Source of the DNA: Polyodon spathula
Taxonomy: Eukaryota > Chordata > Actinopteri > Acipenseriformes > Polyodontidae
Direction of reading: 5' to 3'
Assembly: GCF_017654505.1 (NCBI RefSeq)
Contig: NC_054534.1
Location: 27,149,689-27,213,688 of the forward strand
Length of the DNA stretch: 64,000 bases
Part shown: piece after piece, positions 1 through 14,880 of the stretch
How the letters are laid out: each line of letters starts with the position of its first letter
Position numbering within the stretch: the stretch's first letter is position 1
Notes under the pieces: generated by a model
What the model was told of the DNA's origin: nothing
The model's input: the letters and a program-made list of their open reading frames with translations, nothing else
The model's database searches: none
Translations under genes and position numbers: made by a program

Positions 1-727
1 TCTACCCTCTATGCACATTACCTTCCAACTATACAGAGCTCCATAAATCTTTGGGGTCACGAGTCACTTTAAGATCAACAGTAATATAGGATAGGCATAC
101 AGTTAAGTTACTCATGAAGTGGTTTTAGCTAAAAAAAAAAAAAAAAAATCATAAAATCCTACCTGTCATGTCCTACCGGTCTCATGCTTATTTGAAAGAA
201 GTACATGTTATAGCTTAGTAAAGCGCTTTGTGATGGTGTTCTGCTATGAAAGGCATTATATAAAATAAAAATTGATTGATTGATTGATTGATTGATATAG
301 CAACATCTGGTACTACAATAGGTTTAAAAAGCACATTTGCTTGCCTTGTTTTGTTACTACTTTACTTCCTAAATCTTACTGTAGGTCACTGCAGCAGTTT
401 CTTTAGGTTCAAAGTATCTTACTGGTTACAAAGCATGTCAGGGACAGCAACTGGAAGTGTAAGACAATCTGAAGGTGTGGCTTGCAAACAGAGATTTGTG
501 GCACCAAAGATAGGTAAGAATACTGTATGCAAATTTGTTTGTAAAGCTGAGGGAGCGCAAAGACATTACGTGGCTTGAAACGTGGTTTCAGGAGATAGGG
601 TTTCAAGCCACTGCACGGCATACCAGGGGAGACTTGGGGTTTAAAAGAGCAAAGTTACCTCAGACTGGATCTTCCAGTCTCCCGGAACCAGGTTTCAAGC
701 CACTGTTCCTGAAAAGGTGGCTTTATC
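1..727. other. 5' intergenic stretch with LINE tail
   Basis: No gene is recognisable. Positions about 212-297 contain a LINE/SINE-type 3' end ('gcgctttgtgatggtg', 'tgaaaggcattatataaa') followed by an (ATTG)n run. Positions about 565-712 carry several direct and inverted copies of GTTTCAAGCCAC/GTGGCTTGAAAC, which look like internal repeats of an unidentified element. Confidence 0.5.
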
Positions 728-1495
728 CAGTGCGTTTACATGAGCATAAGAATTCCGACATTTTTCGGAAAACTAATTCTAATATCAAAAGTCATATAAA
801 CACAGTTTTCAGAAAATGTATCGGAATATTCCGAAAGTCAGTTTTCAGAAAATAGCACTTTGAAATTTCCGAATAAATTCCAAAAACTAACAAAATGTAA
901 ATCATGTAAACACACTTTTTGGAAAACTTATTGAAATAGCATACTGTGCATGTGCACACTTTGACCCTTTTCTCCTGCACGTGGTTTTAGAAAACAGAGA
1001 AAATAATAATAATCTGCAGTCAGTCTGCATGCATTTATTTGTCTAGTTAAGGATAAAGTACTGCATTTTAAAGTCCATATGTATTTATTAATAGCCCATA
1101 GTGAAGCAGCAAAAAATAATGTCTGCAAAAGAAACTGGTAATATAGAACAGGATGAGCTGTTGGAAAGGCTGATTGCACATTGTGGGGAATCTGAATAGA
1201 GGTATAGGATAGTAGTCTTTGAATTTAAGCACTTGAGTTATTGGATTGGTCTCTGTTCTATCGCAGAAATCTCCGGTCTTCACATCGTACTTGGGCTACT
1301 ACAGTACTTTGCATGCAAAAATATCCTGCGTTTTCCAAAAACTTCAATCCATGTCTACAGTTCAATTCTAATTATATCCTTTCTATCGTTAATCATGTAA
1401 ACACAGAAAAGTGACGTTTTAAGAAAATCATTTTTCTGATTCAGTTTTCTGAAAACATTAGTTTTCTAAAAACGCTTTGTCATATAAACATACTG
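728..1495. mobile_element. non-autonomous DNA transposon (MITE-like, family unassigned)
   Basis: The ends form an imperfect terminal inverted repeat: CAGTGCGTTTACATGA at 728 and the complement of CAGTATGTTTATATGA ending at 1495. Inside are repeated GTTTTCAGAAAA-type motifs and smaller snap-back units. No transposase reading frame is visible. The superfamily cannot be assigned because the flanking duplication is unclear. Confidence 0.5.
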
Positions 1496-2279
1496 CATCT
1501 TCCCTTAGATTAACACAGCTACAGCTGATGCCTTGTTTCAATGTGCTTTCCCAAAATCTGTCAGATTTCAAATAAGCTGGATCAAAATGCTACAAGATAA
1601 ATGGATTTAAAAAAATCTTCTTTCAAATTGCATGGGTTTGCAAACATGGAAACAGGGCTTAAGCTGCCTGTCAGTTCATAATTCCTTTAGAACCTGATAT
1701 TTCTCTTGAACCTTCTTGACCTGTGATTGTATACATGTATTGGTGCACGATCAATTGAACAGGGTGGATTTGTTGTCCTCCTCAGAGACACTTTAATGGA
1801 GTGTCACACCACTGTTTATTTCTATCAATGGCATTGATTATACCACCAATGCAACAGTCACAGACTCGTCCCGTAGCCTGCCATCTCTATGGACCAGTCA
1901 TCTACTGCCAGAGAAAATACCACTGGATAATTTCCTGTCTGAAAATACTTCTGTCCCACTCTGTATTAGAAACCTGTGATGGATAAATGCTAAAAATAAT
2001 AACAGGAAGCCTAGTCCATTGTTCTTTGCATAATCAACATGTTATTGCTTTTAATTGTCTTTCACTTTCCTCTCAAAATTAATTATATGCTTTGTAATAC
2101 AGTAATAGCACAGGCAATACAGGTACAATGGAGTACAGAATAACTGTCTTTTTTTAGACTTGAATATCTAGTGACTAATGGAATAGGATACAATGAACAG
2201 TTCAAGTTAAAACATGCTTTTGGGTCTAGTAAAGGTAGTTGAAAGGTAAAGGCTCCTCCTAAAAACCAAAGAAGAGCCT

Positions 2280-2715
2280 TGTGGCAGGGCAGGGCCCTGC
2301 CTTTATAGTGTTTTGTGGTGTTTTGGTGGTGTTTGGCAGGGATGGGGTTAATTTCATATGCCTGCCAAAAACATGTGAGACACTGGCTGGAACCTTTATT
2401 AAATAATTGGTGCTTAATTAGGCTTCAGCCACATAGGATATGAGGGGAAAAAAATCCTTTGATTGGAGTGGGTGTAAAGGAGTTTGGTGAGTGTTTTTTG
2501 TGACTCTGTTTTTACATTTTTGTACCTGTAAAGTTAAGTGAAGACTCTGCCAAGCCAGAACAGTTTTGTGTTTGTGTAAACCTTTATTTTGGCCCGTGTC
2601 CCTTTTTGTTTTGTATTTTATGTTACTTTTGTTTATTAAAGTGCTCTGAAGCGATTAGTGTCTGAGTCTCCTTCCCTACTGGTAAAATCTGGGTCCACAA
2701 CACTATCCTGTCACA
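2280..2715 (+). mobile_element. solo LTR with 5-bp target-site duplication
   Basis: The 436-bp sequence begins TGTGGCAGGG and ends CCTGTCACA, the TG..CA termini of a long terminal repeat, and is flanked on both sides by the identical pentamer AGCCT (2275-2279 and 2716-2720). A TTTATTAAAG signal near 2632-2641 would serve polyadenylation in + orientation. No internal retroelement follows, so it is a solo LTR left by recombination. Related sequence ('ggggttaat', 'cctgccaaaaac') recurs in the minus orientation near 30.9 kb. Confidence 0.8.
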
Positions 2716-2964
2716 AGCCTATTAACACCGAATCCCTTCACAGAACAGGAATAGTGCAAGGAATGACTGAAACAAATATCTGCCAGATATGAAAGGCAAT
2801 CCATTCAAACTGCACAGTATGGTAATTAGTTCTTTTTTATGCATTGCTGTGTCTTAGACAAGTCTTAGACATGTTGCATTTTTCTACTCTGATGCATTAT
2901 GAGCATCAACAATTTACTCAAAGCCTCCACTAGTATTTTCTACTATTATAACACCCTTGACTTG

Positions 2965-3482
2965 CATAAAGAAGGAAAAACATTGAGTGAAATAGCTTGC
3001 GTCACTTGATTTTCAAGGTGTGGTATCCGAAGCATAATCAACAAGTGCAGAGAAACATCATCTGTAATTGACAAACCCAGGACTGGAAGACACATAAAGC
3101 TGTCTAACAAGGATGAGCGATACTTGAAGAGAATATCCTTAAGGAATAGAAAAAAGGCAAGCGCTGAATTTACAACAGAACTGGCAGAAGGTACAGGTGT
3201 CATTGTCAATCAAATCAACAGTACGAAGGTTACTCTTGAAATCAGGACTTAAAGGATATATTATATATTCTGTTAAGAAAGGGGAGAAAGACTAAAAGGC
3301 TAAAATATGCACAAGAACACAGAAATTGGACTATGAAACAATGGTTAAAAGTGCTTTGGACTGTTGATGGATGGACAACGACACCTGTGCCTTCTGCCAG
3401 TTCTGTTGTCAATTCAACGCTTGTCTTCTTTCTATTCTTTAAGGATATTATCTTCAAGTATTGCTCATCCTTCTTAGACAGC
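2965..3482. mobile_element. Tc1-like transposase fragments in head-to-head foldback
   Basis: The + strand reads as a degenerate Tc1 transposase: DKPRTGRHIKLSNKDERYLK and later RLKYAQEHRNWT..QWLKVLWT. The minus strand of 3373-3482 reads the same helix-turn-helix region again (KKDEQYLKIISLKNRKKTSV, then ELTTELAEGTG). Arms 3100-3208 and 3373-3482 are thus near-perfect inverted repeats about 165 bp apart. Stops and frameshifts make both copies non-functional. Confidence 0.8.
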
Positions 3483-3539
3483 TTTTTGGGGTATACACTC
3501 CTGGGTTTTTATTTTATTTGTTTGTTGTAATTTTCCAGT

Positions 3540-6900
<3,361 letters not shown>

Positions 6901-6922
6901 CATGGCGTTACACAATCTTTAA

Positions 6923-7424
6923 AGGGGAACTAAATGCTCTATATACATAACAAATGCTTCTCGCTGCACCAGTTTTGTTAAAAAGTCAAGCGTTTAGCCA
7001 GTATTTTGCTGTTACGTCATATCGTTGACAGCCAACCACACCAGTGAACGCCGGCAGGGTGAATTATGTCGGAATGCAAAGCGTTCGGGTGCAAAAATAG
7101 CAAAAGGAAAAACAGTAACAAAAATTATTTTTGTGTGCCTAAGCCTTTAAACCAACAAAGAGTGGCCTTAACAAAACAATGGCTACATAATATAGGAACG
7201 GGACATCTGCTCAGTAAAATGCCATGTGTGACTATAGAGCGAGTCAACGACAGGACGTCACACAAAGCGTGACCGAAGAGAGCTCCAATACATTCAATGT
7301 TCATTTGTTTCAATGGTTTTTATATGAAAAACTGCTCAAGGAGAGGTTGAAAATGCATCAGAAGCTTTAGTTAACATGTTTTCCATTGAAATGATTATAT
7401 ATTCACTGGCATTACAGTTCCCCT
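6923..7424 (+). mobile_element. Kolobok-like DNA transposon derivative carrying a THAP segment
   Basis: The element is bounded by AGGGGAACTAAATGC and the inverted GCATTACAGTTCCCCT, each flanked outside by TTAA (6919-6922 and 7425-7428). TTAA duplication is typical of Kolobok and piggyBac elements. The internal ORF at 7066-7272 points to Kolobok, whose transposases carry THAP zinc fingers. At about 500 bp it is far too short for a full transposase and must be an internally deleted copy moved in trans, if at all. Confidence 0.7.
7066..7272 (+). pseudogene. THAP-domain-like N-terminal fragment inside the TTAA element
   Basis: A 68-codon frame starting MSECKAFGCKNSKRKN and containing KQWLHNIGTG. 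This fits the start of a THAP DNA-binding domain: the first Cys pair (C-x4-C) near the N-terminus and the conserved Trp about 40 residues later. The second zinc pair (C-x2-H) expected downstream is not seen before the stop, and no catalytic domain follows, so this is a truncated remnant or a first exon whose partner exons are lost. It lies in the middle of the terminal inverted repeats at 6923-7424. Confidence 0.6.
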
Positions 7425-8096
7425 TTAATTTACTGCTACAGAATTTACTTCAATAAAAGTACTCAGTCATATGATTTAAGGTCTTCTGTTCTCTCATTGT
7501 TTGATTCTCATTTTGTAACATTAATATGGACATTTCACAATGCATTTTAATTAAAGACTGGGACTATCCCTTAATGTGTTATCAATGTTTCAAAAGGTTC
7601 TACGCCAAGGACCAATTAGCCAATAGGATTGTTATATTTGAAATTATATATTTGTTTCATTTACATGGTGCTGCAGCTCGGCTGTCTCCTAACAGTCAAG
7701 GATTACACTGTACGCTTTGTATTAAAGCAGTTTTGTGTCACTCATGGTTCTCTTCAACTTTTAGCTTTAATTCATTTTCTATTCTAATGGAAGAAGTTGA
7801 TGTGGCAAATGTAAAGAGCCAATTGGTATGAATGATCACTTGGTCTTGACTGATTATTTTCTTGTTTCCATTCACTTTGGATATAATGTTCTGTTTCTGA
7901 TGTCACCTCCTTGTGACTGTTTGAAACGCAGCAGTTTGAAGCACCTTTGTGGCCTCAACAGAGAGCTCAAACATGTCTAATCTCTAAGAACAGCTGGTAC
8001 AGCAAAGTGTGGCCAGTGCCATGCTGCCCTGCAGCACCCTCTTGGAGATGAAAGAATAACGAATACCACAGAGAACAAGTGTGGCATTTCTTGCTT

Positions 8097-8110
8097 CCAC
8101 TAGGGGGCAG
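8097..8110 (+). promoter_or_regulatory. CTCF-like motif
   Basis: CCACTAGGGGGCAG matches the core CTCF consensus on the + strand. It lies 4.2 kb upstream of the type I start codon. Occupancy cannot be judged from sequence. Confidence 0.5.
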
Positions 8111-8879
8111 AGTGTTGCTGGTGGATAGGTTCATGGTTACACTGCATCTGTGATACAATATTTTATACCGATACAATGTAGCTTTTAGATATATTCACTT
8201 TTGCAATAGTTATGCATAGTAAATAAACATGTATTAAATAAGTACTAAGAAAAAAAAAAAAACCTGCCCTTTGTCCTTGCACACACTAGCTTACAAATAT
8301 AAAACCTTTTTTTTAAGTATTTATCTCCACAACACCTATAAATAGAGACAGGCCTCATGGAAATAGAACCCCAGATTCAATCATGAGTAGCTGTCTTCAA
8401 ATAAATGACACACTGCTTATTCTTAGCTAGAAATAATGGAAACATCTAAATCTATAATGGTTTTCGTTGCTTTTGTTTACCCACCCTGTCACTGATAACG
8501 TGCTACACCCCCACCCACAGCACAATCCACCCGGAATATATGATGCCTGTTTAGCTGGAGCAATCGCCTTGCTACTGACTGGACTGTTTTGCTTCATATC
8601 TGCCAAATCTCCAGTTGCTATTCACTGATAGGGGCAACATCAATTGCAATGTACTGTAACTGCACCTGTCAAATAGGCTTCAACTTTTAACAGCAGCAGT
8701 GCTTCCAGGAATCTAGCTTTACAGACACGTCTTCTCTTGCAAAGACAGCTTCTGCTTTCGTCTTGTGTTTTATTGAAACCTGTTGGTGAATGTTGGTTTC
8801 CTTACTTTGTCATTGAATAAATTGCACAATACCCATACTAGATTTTGAATTGTAACTCAGAGCTGTAAAACAAAACAAA

Positions 8880-9150
8880 AAAAGAGATACAGCTTGATTT
8901 TTGCTCAGATGTACTATGCAGTATAAGGACCCTTCACTGATTCATTGCTTTCAATATTGTAACATGTATTTAATGTATTACCAGTATGTATTTTTTAATT
9001 TTTTTTTACTGTATATCATGTATTATGTATTCCTCTGTATTTAAAGTATTATGGATTTTCTTGTTGTTACTGCATCTTGAAAAACACTTTGTGATGGTGG
9101 TCCACTATGAAAGGCGCTATATAAAATAAAGATTGTTTGATTGATTTTGT
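8880..9150 (+). mobile_element. LINE/SINE 3' tail
   Basis: The end 'cactttgtgatggtgg', 'actatgaaaggcgctatat' and a terminal short (GATT)n run is a widespread retroposon tail in fish genomes. A diverged copy sits at 212-297. The upstream limit is not defined. Confidence 0.5.
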
Positions 9151-9284
9151 GATATGTACATCAATTAGTGACATAAAAAGGGAGCACTGTAAACAATTTA
9201 CTTTATGAGCATTGTTAAAAACATACATACAACTCTTTAATATTGTAACTTTTCAACATTTAAGGAGACTAGGGAGATGATGGT

Positions 9285-9590
9285 GCAGTTTTCAATTTGC
9301 GGTTTATTTGTTGTACAATTGCAGGGTGCCAACCGAACTTGAGGTAGCAGCTGGCAGTCCCTTTAAACTAATAATAGAAGCGGCTGCAATTAACTGTTTA
9401 CAGGCTTCTGAATGCACTTGGTCGCTGTAGGCCTCAACCACGCAAAACAACCATGTACTGTTTACAACGCTAACCAGTCTCTTCATCTGCTCCTAACGCT
9501 GTCCTCGTGGTGAGGGCGTGAGGCTGCTTTTATAGCAGCTCTAACCCAACCCCTCCTGACTTCAGCCCACCAGTCCCAAACATTCATAAC
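9285..9590 (-). mobile_element. possible LTR fragment, minus orientation
   Basis: Read on the minus strand there is a TATA-like GCTATAAAAGC (around 9525), and about 210 bp later an AATAAA (around 9303-9308), the spacing of an LTR promoter and polyadenylation signal. No clear TG..CA ends or duplication could be fixed, and the stretch abuts a LINE tail at 9590. Confidence 0.3.
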
Positions 9591-10190
9591 AACATAAGAA
9601 CATGAGAATGTTTACAGACTAGAGGAGGCCATTTGGCCCATTTTGCTCATTTGGTTGTTTGCAGCTTATTGATCCCAGAATGTCATCAAGCAGCTTCTTG
9701 AAGGATCCCAGGGTGTCAGCTTCAACAACATTACAGGGGAGTTGGTTCCAAACCCTCATAATTCTCTGTGTAAAAAAGTGCCTCCTAATTTCTGTTCTGA
9801 ATGCCCCTTTATCTAATCTCCATTTGTGATCCCTGGTCTTTGTTTCTTTTTTCAGGTCGAAAAAGTCCCTTGGGTTGGCATTGATCGCCGCATAATCTTG
9901 TTTGTTCAAGACCGAATAGATTCAATTCTTTTAGCCTGTCTGCATATGACATGCCTTTTAAGCCCAGAATAATTCTGGTCGCTCTTCTTTGCACTCTTTC
10001 TAGAGCGGCAATATCTTTTTTATAGCGAGGTGACCAAAACTGAACACAATATTCTAGATGAGGTCTTACTAATGCATTGTAAAGTTTTAACATTACTTCC
10101 CTTGATTTAAACTCAACACTTTTCACTATGTATCCGAGCATCTTGGCCTTTTTTTATAGCTTTCCCACATTGTCTAGATGAAGAAGTCCC
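9590..10190 (-). mobile_element. CR1/L2-type LINE, 3' end of reverse transcriptase ORF
   Basis: The minus strand encodes the end of a non-LTR reverse transcriptase. The upstream piece has [38 protein letters not shown] and [20 protein letters not shown]. After an internal deletion and frameshift comes a second piece with [17 protein letters not shown] and FRTEIRRHFFTQRIMRVWNQ, ending in SFKKLLDDILG. These are conserved C-terminal motifs of the family. The 3' end bears the 'gaggccatttggcccat' tail, whose complement recurs at 63331-63393. It is 5'-truncated and non-functional. Confidence 0.85.
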
Positions 10191-11077
10191 TTTACAGCGT
10201 TCCATAGCAGTGTCCCTTTTCCTGATAGGATGACTCTACATTAACCTTACCCTGCAGCAGGGAGTCTGGTGACGTTAACCTCGCAGGCTGTCGATGTTAC
10301 AATACCTTTTATGACACTAACCTTAATCAAGCATTATCCAGTCTGAATGCAATAGTATTGTACATTTTTCCTAAACAAAGGTATGTGTCAATTTCCTAAA
10401 TCTGCATTGTTATATAAACAACTATAAGCTATACAGCTGGATTTCCCACCCCCACTTCTTTATGAAGGCTGCAGAGCCCTAAGTATTCTTCCTCTGTGTA
10501 CATTGTCGTGCAAACAAGACGGCAGTGTCTATCGATTTTTATACAATGACACTCATTGACGTCATCAGACTCATCACCAATGTTATGTGTTTTCATAATG
10601 CCACAGAACGCATGTTTATAGAAATGATTCCGGTGAAAATGAGTCGTTAAGTTATTTATTTATTTATTTATTTTAAATGTGTAATAAACTTTAATAACGA
10701 GATGGACCATATTTTCAAAGCGTTTACGCCAGTCTTTAATCAACTCCTATTTTTTTTAACAGAGAAAAAGATAACATTGAAGTTACTAAATGAGACTCAA
10801 AAGACTTTTTGTTCTAGCTTTGACAGATGTTTTTCTGCAGACAGAAAATATTAGTTATTTAAAAACGGGAGTAAACACTTTGGAATATAGACCGACATTC
10901 AGTTTCAACACACACACAAATACAAAAAACGCAGTCACAAAAAGTGTCAATTTAGAAAAGGAGTCTCTAAAAAGCCACGACTTAAAGATGATCAGTTGAA
11001 ATGAATGTGCAACCTTTTACAATCATGTAACTACTGATCATTCACTTGATCTAAACATAGAATCCATAAAAGAAGGG

Positions 11078-11135
<58 letters not shown>

Positions 11136-11467
11136 CGCGCCTCCTACCTGTATTTTTGCCTTTTAAAAGTAAGTCAGATTACAGGTTTTAATATTTACAT
11201 GTTGGTGATTTAGGATCCACCACGTTTTCACTATAGGGGTACGCTTATTGCCAAAGTAAATTATGTTTTGAGATATTTTTAATGATTATTTCAATGGAGT
11301 ATTGTAACATTTACAAGGCAGTTTAATAAACTTAACTGCAATAAATACCACTATAAGTGTTATGTTCATGTATAAATAAGTCAAAGATGATAATCAATAG
11401 CAACAATATGTGATTAAAACAAACTTCAGTTTTAAGGTTATGCAGTCCTTTTTTAATTTTTTAAAAA

Positions 11468-11608
11468 ATGACTACAAAAGATTTAGAAGTGAGTAGTTTT
11501 TCGAGATTTACGATTATACTGTAAATACAGTATAATCGTAAATCTCGAAAAACTACTCATAATCGTAAATCTCGAAAAACTACTCACTTCTAAATCTTTT
11601 GTAGTCAT
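11468..11608. repeat. large snap-back palindrome with internal duplication
   Basis: The left arm (ATGACTACAAAAGATTTAGA onward, 11468-11524) is repeated as its exact reverse complement in the right arm, which ends at 11608. The axis lies near 11525 (ACTGTAAATACAGT). The right arm contains an extra tandem copy of the ATAATCGTAAATCTCGAAAA segment. No coding capacity. Confidence 0.9.
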
Positions 11609-11874
11609 ATTTGTATTACTTTAGTATAAATACATGTTAATTTGGATTCATATGTTGTTTTTTTTCTGACTTTATGTGAACGAAAAGACACACATTTGCC
11701 CGTTTTCCCATTGGAAATGGTGATATTTTGAAATATCACTGTCCTGGTCACAAAAGCAAAGTTTGTGGGGAATAATAGCCATTTTCTATACTTTTGGGCA
11801 TAAGCAATTAGGAAATAACACTTACTATCCAGGAACAAAAAAAAAAAAAAAATGTTATAAAACATTTCATTAAA

Positions 11875-11998
<124 letters not shown>

Positions 11999-12349
11999 CT
12001 CCACCCACGGGGATGGGCTCAAGTGAGGAGTTTAACCTGTCATCTACACTACATGCTATGTTAACTTTCAATAAGACCTTGATCACAAGAGGAGTTGCTG
12101 GTAGTTATTGTAAGTGTTAGTGAAGTGAAGTTAGAACTTTTGATCATCTCCGGGGACAAAAGCGTGACAAGAAAAATACATCTGAAGGAAATCAAATTAA
12201 AATATTGTTATACGTTTTGACAAGACAGTTACATATAGACCTTTCTTCAACAGTTGAAACACTTTTAATAAGCGTTTTTGGAAAATTGTTTTTGAACTGC
12301 CTGGACCTAGCTGATTTACACAGTTTAGGGATCTAATATAACATTTACA

Positions 12350-12452
12350 ATGTCGGAGAAGAAAACAGGAAGACGTGGAAATAAAGGGAAAAATAAGAAG
12401 GAAGGAAAAGGAAAAGTCGATACAGCTCCCGCAGAAGACACTTCAGATCCAG
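12350..12452 (+). CDS. nrg1: neuregulin-1 type I first coding exon
   Basis: This exon encodes the N-terminus of secreted/shed, Ig-containing neuregulin-1, a ligand precursor for ErbB3/ErbB4 receptor kinases. The ATG at 12350 opens a 34-codon lysine/glycine-rich segment starting MSEKKTGRRGNKGKNKKEGK, which closely resembles the known basic N-terminus of type I neuregulin-1 (MSE-K/R-K, then GKGKKKE-like runs) and has no classical signal peptide, as in that family. It ends in a strong donor, CCAG|GTAAGT, at 12452/12453, leaving one base (phase 1). That base joins the acceptor at 23754 to read ..DP-A-PKLKK... The frame reads on past the donor to 12688, but the residues after it do not resemble neuregulin and are intronic. 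The 5' UTR and start site of transcription cannot be fixed from sequence; no obvious TATA box was assigned. Certainty about family is high; nrg1 over nrg2 rests on the linked type III exon. Confidence 0.93.
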
Positions 12453-13599
12453 GTAAGTTTAGCATACCAAGCAAAGGCAACGTGACACGCAATCAAAACA
12501 TTACAGTTTACGCTATTATAAATCAAATATTACTTTCCCGTGCAAGCTTAGTTGTGTTGAACATCAAATATGCTTTAACAAACGTACAGAAAAGTGTCGT
12601 ATTTACTAACGCTACAGTAGAAGCCAATTCCAAACTGGAATTTCAAGTGGTCAGAACTCCACTTCAGGCCGGCGAGGAAGCACTCTAGTTACCCTAGTAC
12701 AGGTGTATCTAGTCACTATGAGATTGACTATCTTTACAGTAAGGTAACTCAAAACTAGTTGTTATCAGTTTTTAAACGTGATTCATTAATTTGTTTTTAG
12801 TTTGCTTTGCTAGTTTACTTTGCGTATTATTAATTCAAATTTGAGCTTCACTTTTTGTAACGCCTTGTAGCGGCAGGTGTAAAAATAACGTCAAATCGAT
12901 ACGGTATGGACTGTACTTTTAAAAAATAAATAAATACTTTTTGCGTGTAGAGAAGGTAATTCTAAGCTCATGCTGAGCAAGTTCAAGAGATGCTATATGT
13001 TATATAATATTGTTCTTAAAGCCATAAGGTAGCCTATAGTTTACAGTATAATGGGCATGAACACAATATTGGAATATATGGAGTAAGGGATAATATAACA
13101 CGTTTCAGTCATTAATGGGTAGGACGCGATAAAGGCTGAAAGTAAGGCTGCATGTAAGAGTTGTTAACTGTAACTGTAGCTGAATGTGTATGTTTGTTGT
13201 TTAATAATGAGGGTGTGAACACACAAATAAAATAAAACAATTGTCATAATACTGTCAACAGGGTGTAGGGCCACCTTAAGGTAGGATGCATCCACCAACC
13301 AAGCACCTTGTCTGTGAGGACTAGGCCTTAATTGCAAAAAGGAGAGGCACTGTTTTGTAAGTTGGGTTTCCGTTTGCATAACAAAAGATGAGGTATTCTG
13401 CATTTATGCCATGTATCAGTTAGCCCCTGAGTGCAAGGTGCTGACACAGCTGCTAATGTTTGCAAAATAAAAGATTTTGTCACAGTTGCAGTTCTGTAGA
13501 ACTTTGCTGTTTTCAGTCATTACAAGTTTGTGTTTATGGATTGGGCACCATACAGGTGAAGGATGCTAACAGCTGTTTATATCACAATGATCAGTATGC

Positions 13600-14880
13600 A
13601 GTTGCAGTCAAAAGTTTACATTCCCCAATGGCAATTTATAATTTGTAGAAATTTCTCAAAAACAAAGAATTAGGACAAATCTTTTGTAGCAAAAGTTTTG
13701 CTTTTGTGGATGAGGAGAAAGTTACAAGAAATAGATGTGTACAGTTATTTATTTCAGCACTATTTTTTGCAAATGCTAATTCAAAAGTATTCATACCCTG
13801 ACAAGAAAAATGAAATTAATAGCTAGTTGAGGCACCTTTTGCAATAATAACTTTTTTTTTTTTTTTAATGATTAGGATCATTGTTCCAGTTCATTCAAAT
13901 TCTGAGGAGTTCTCTTGTCTTCAAATACCATTCCAGAACCTTGATTTTATTCTTCATTACCATTCTGAAGTAGATTTTAATGTGTGCTTTGGATCGTTGT
14001 TGTGTTGGAACGTTGTTGTGCTTTAAACCAGCGGAGGGTTGAAGATGATTGGCCAGTATCTTTTGATATGCTATGGAATCCATTTTACCATGTATTGAAA
14101 CTAAATTTCCTGTGCCATAATATAGAAAACAGCCACATAAAAGGATATTACGACTCCCATGCGTGAGAGTAGTTATGGTGTTCTTTGTATGTTTCACCAG
14201 TATTTCTTTAAACAACTATCAGCGTGATCAAAGAGCTCGATTTTTATTTCATCACTCCACAAAACCTTTGACCAGAATTCTTATCCGTCATTCAAATGCT
14301 ATTGTGCAAACTTTAATTGTCCTTGTGATGTTTTCTAAGAGTGACTTTTTCCTTGGCCTGCGACCATCGAGACCTTCACCATGCAATCCTCGACCCTATG
14401 GCTGAAATGGAAACCCCAGTCCCACTTGCAGCCAGTTCACTTTGAATATCTTTGGTAGTCAATTTCAGATTGTTATTAACCTTCCTCAAAATTCCTCTAC
14501 TTGTTCTTGGTGAAAGAACCTTCTTTCTTCCAGACCAAGGGAGCATTGTGATCCTATGCCTAACCCTTTTATGCATTCTAAGAATGTTCACCTACAATCC
14601 AGCATTTTCTACTTTTCTAGAATTAGATTCTGCACTATCATATTGAAATTTCTACCACCTTGTAGACAATACTATCATAGCATCAAAGAATGTGAATACT
14701 TTTGAATTAGCATTTTTGGAGATTTGCAAAAATAATTGCTAAATTAAATAAACTTTTTTCCTCTTCCACAAAAGCAAAACTTTTGCTAAAAAAGATTTTT
14801 CCTAAAATTCTTTGTTTTTGAGAAATTTCTAGAAAGCATAAATTTCCATTGGGGTGTGTAAACTTTTGATTACAACTTTA
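13600..14880 (-). mobile_element. degenerate Tc1-like transposon in intron 1
   Basis: The ends are inverted repeats: AGTCAAAAGTTTACATTCCC at the left and the complement of ATCAAAAGTTTACACACCCC at the right, and both continue into matching CAAAAACAAAGAATT-type sequence. The minus strand carries a broken Tc1 transposase: an N-terminal part at 14376-14591 (PWSGRKKVLSPRTSRGILRK) and a C-terminal part at 13895-14215 (CGCFLYYGTGNLVSIHGKMD, then SIAYQKILANHLQPSAG). Stops and frameshifts separate the parts. Length, about 1.28 kb, is normal for the family. Confidence 0.85.

Noticed and set aside
12453..12688. Continuation of the type I ORF past the donor site
   Set aside because: The frame stays open, but the residues lose all resemblance to neuregulin and a consensus donor in the right phase ends the exon at 12452.
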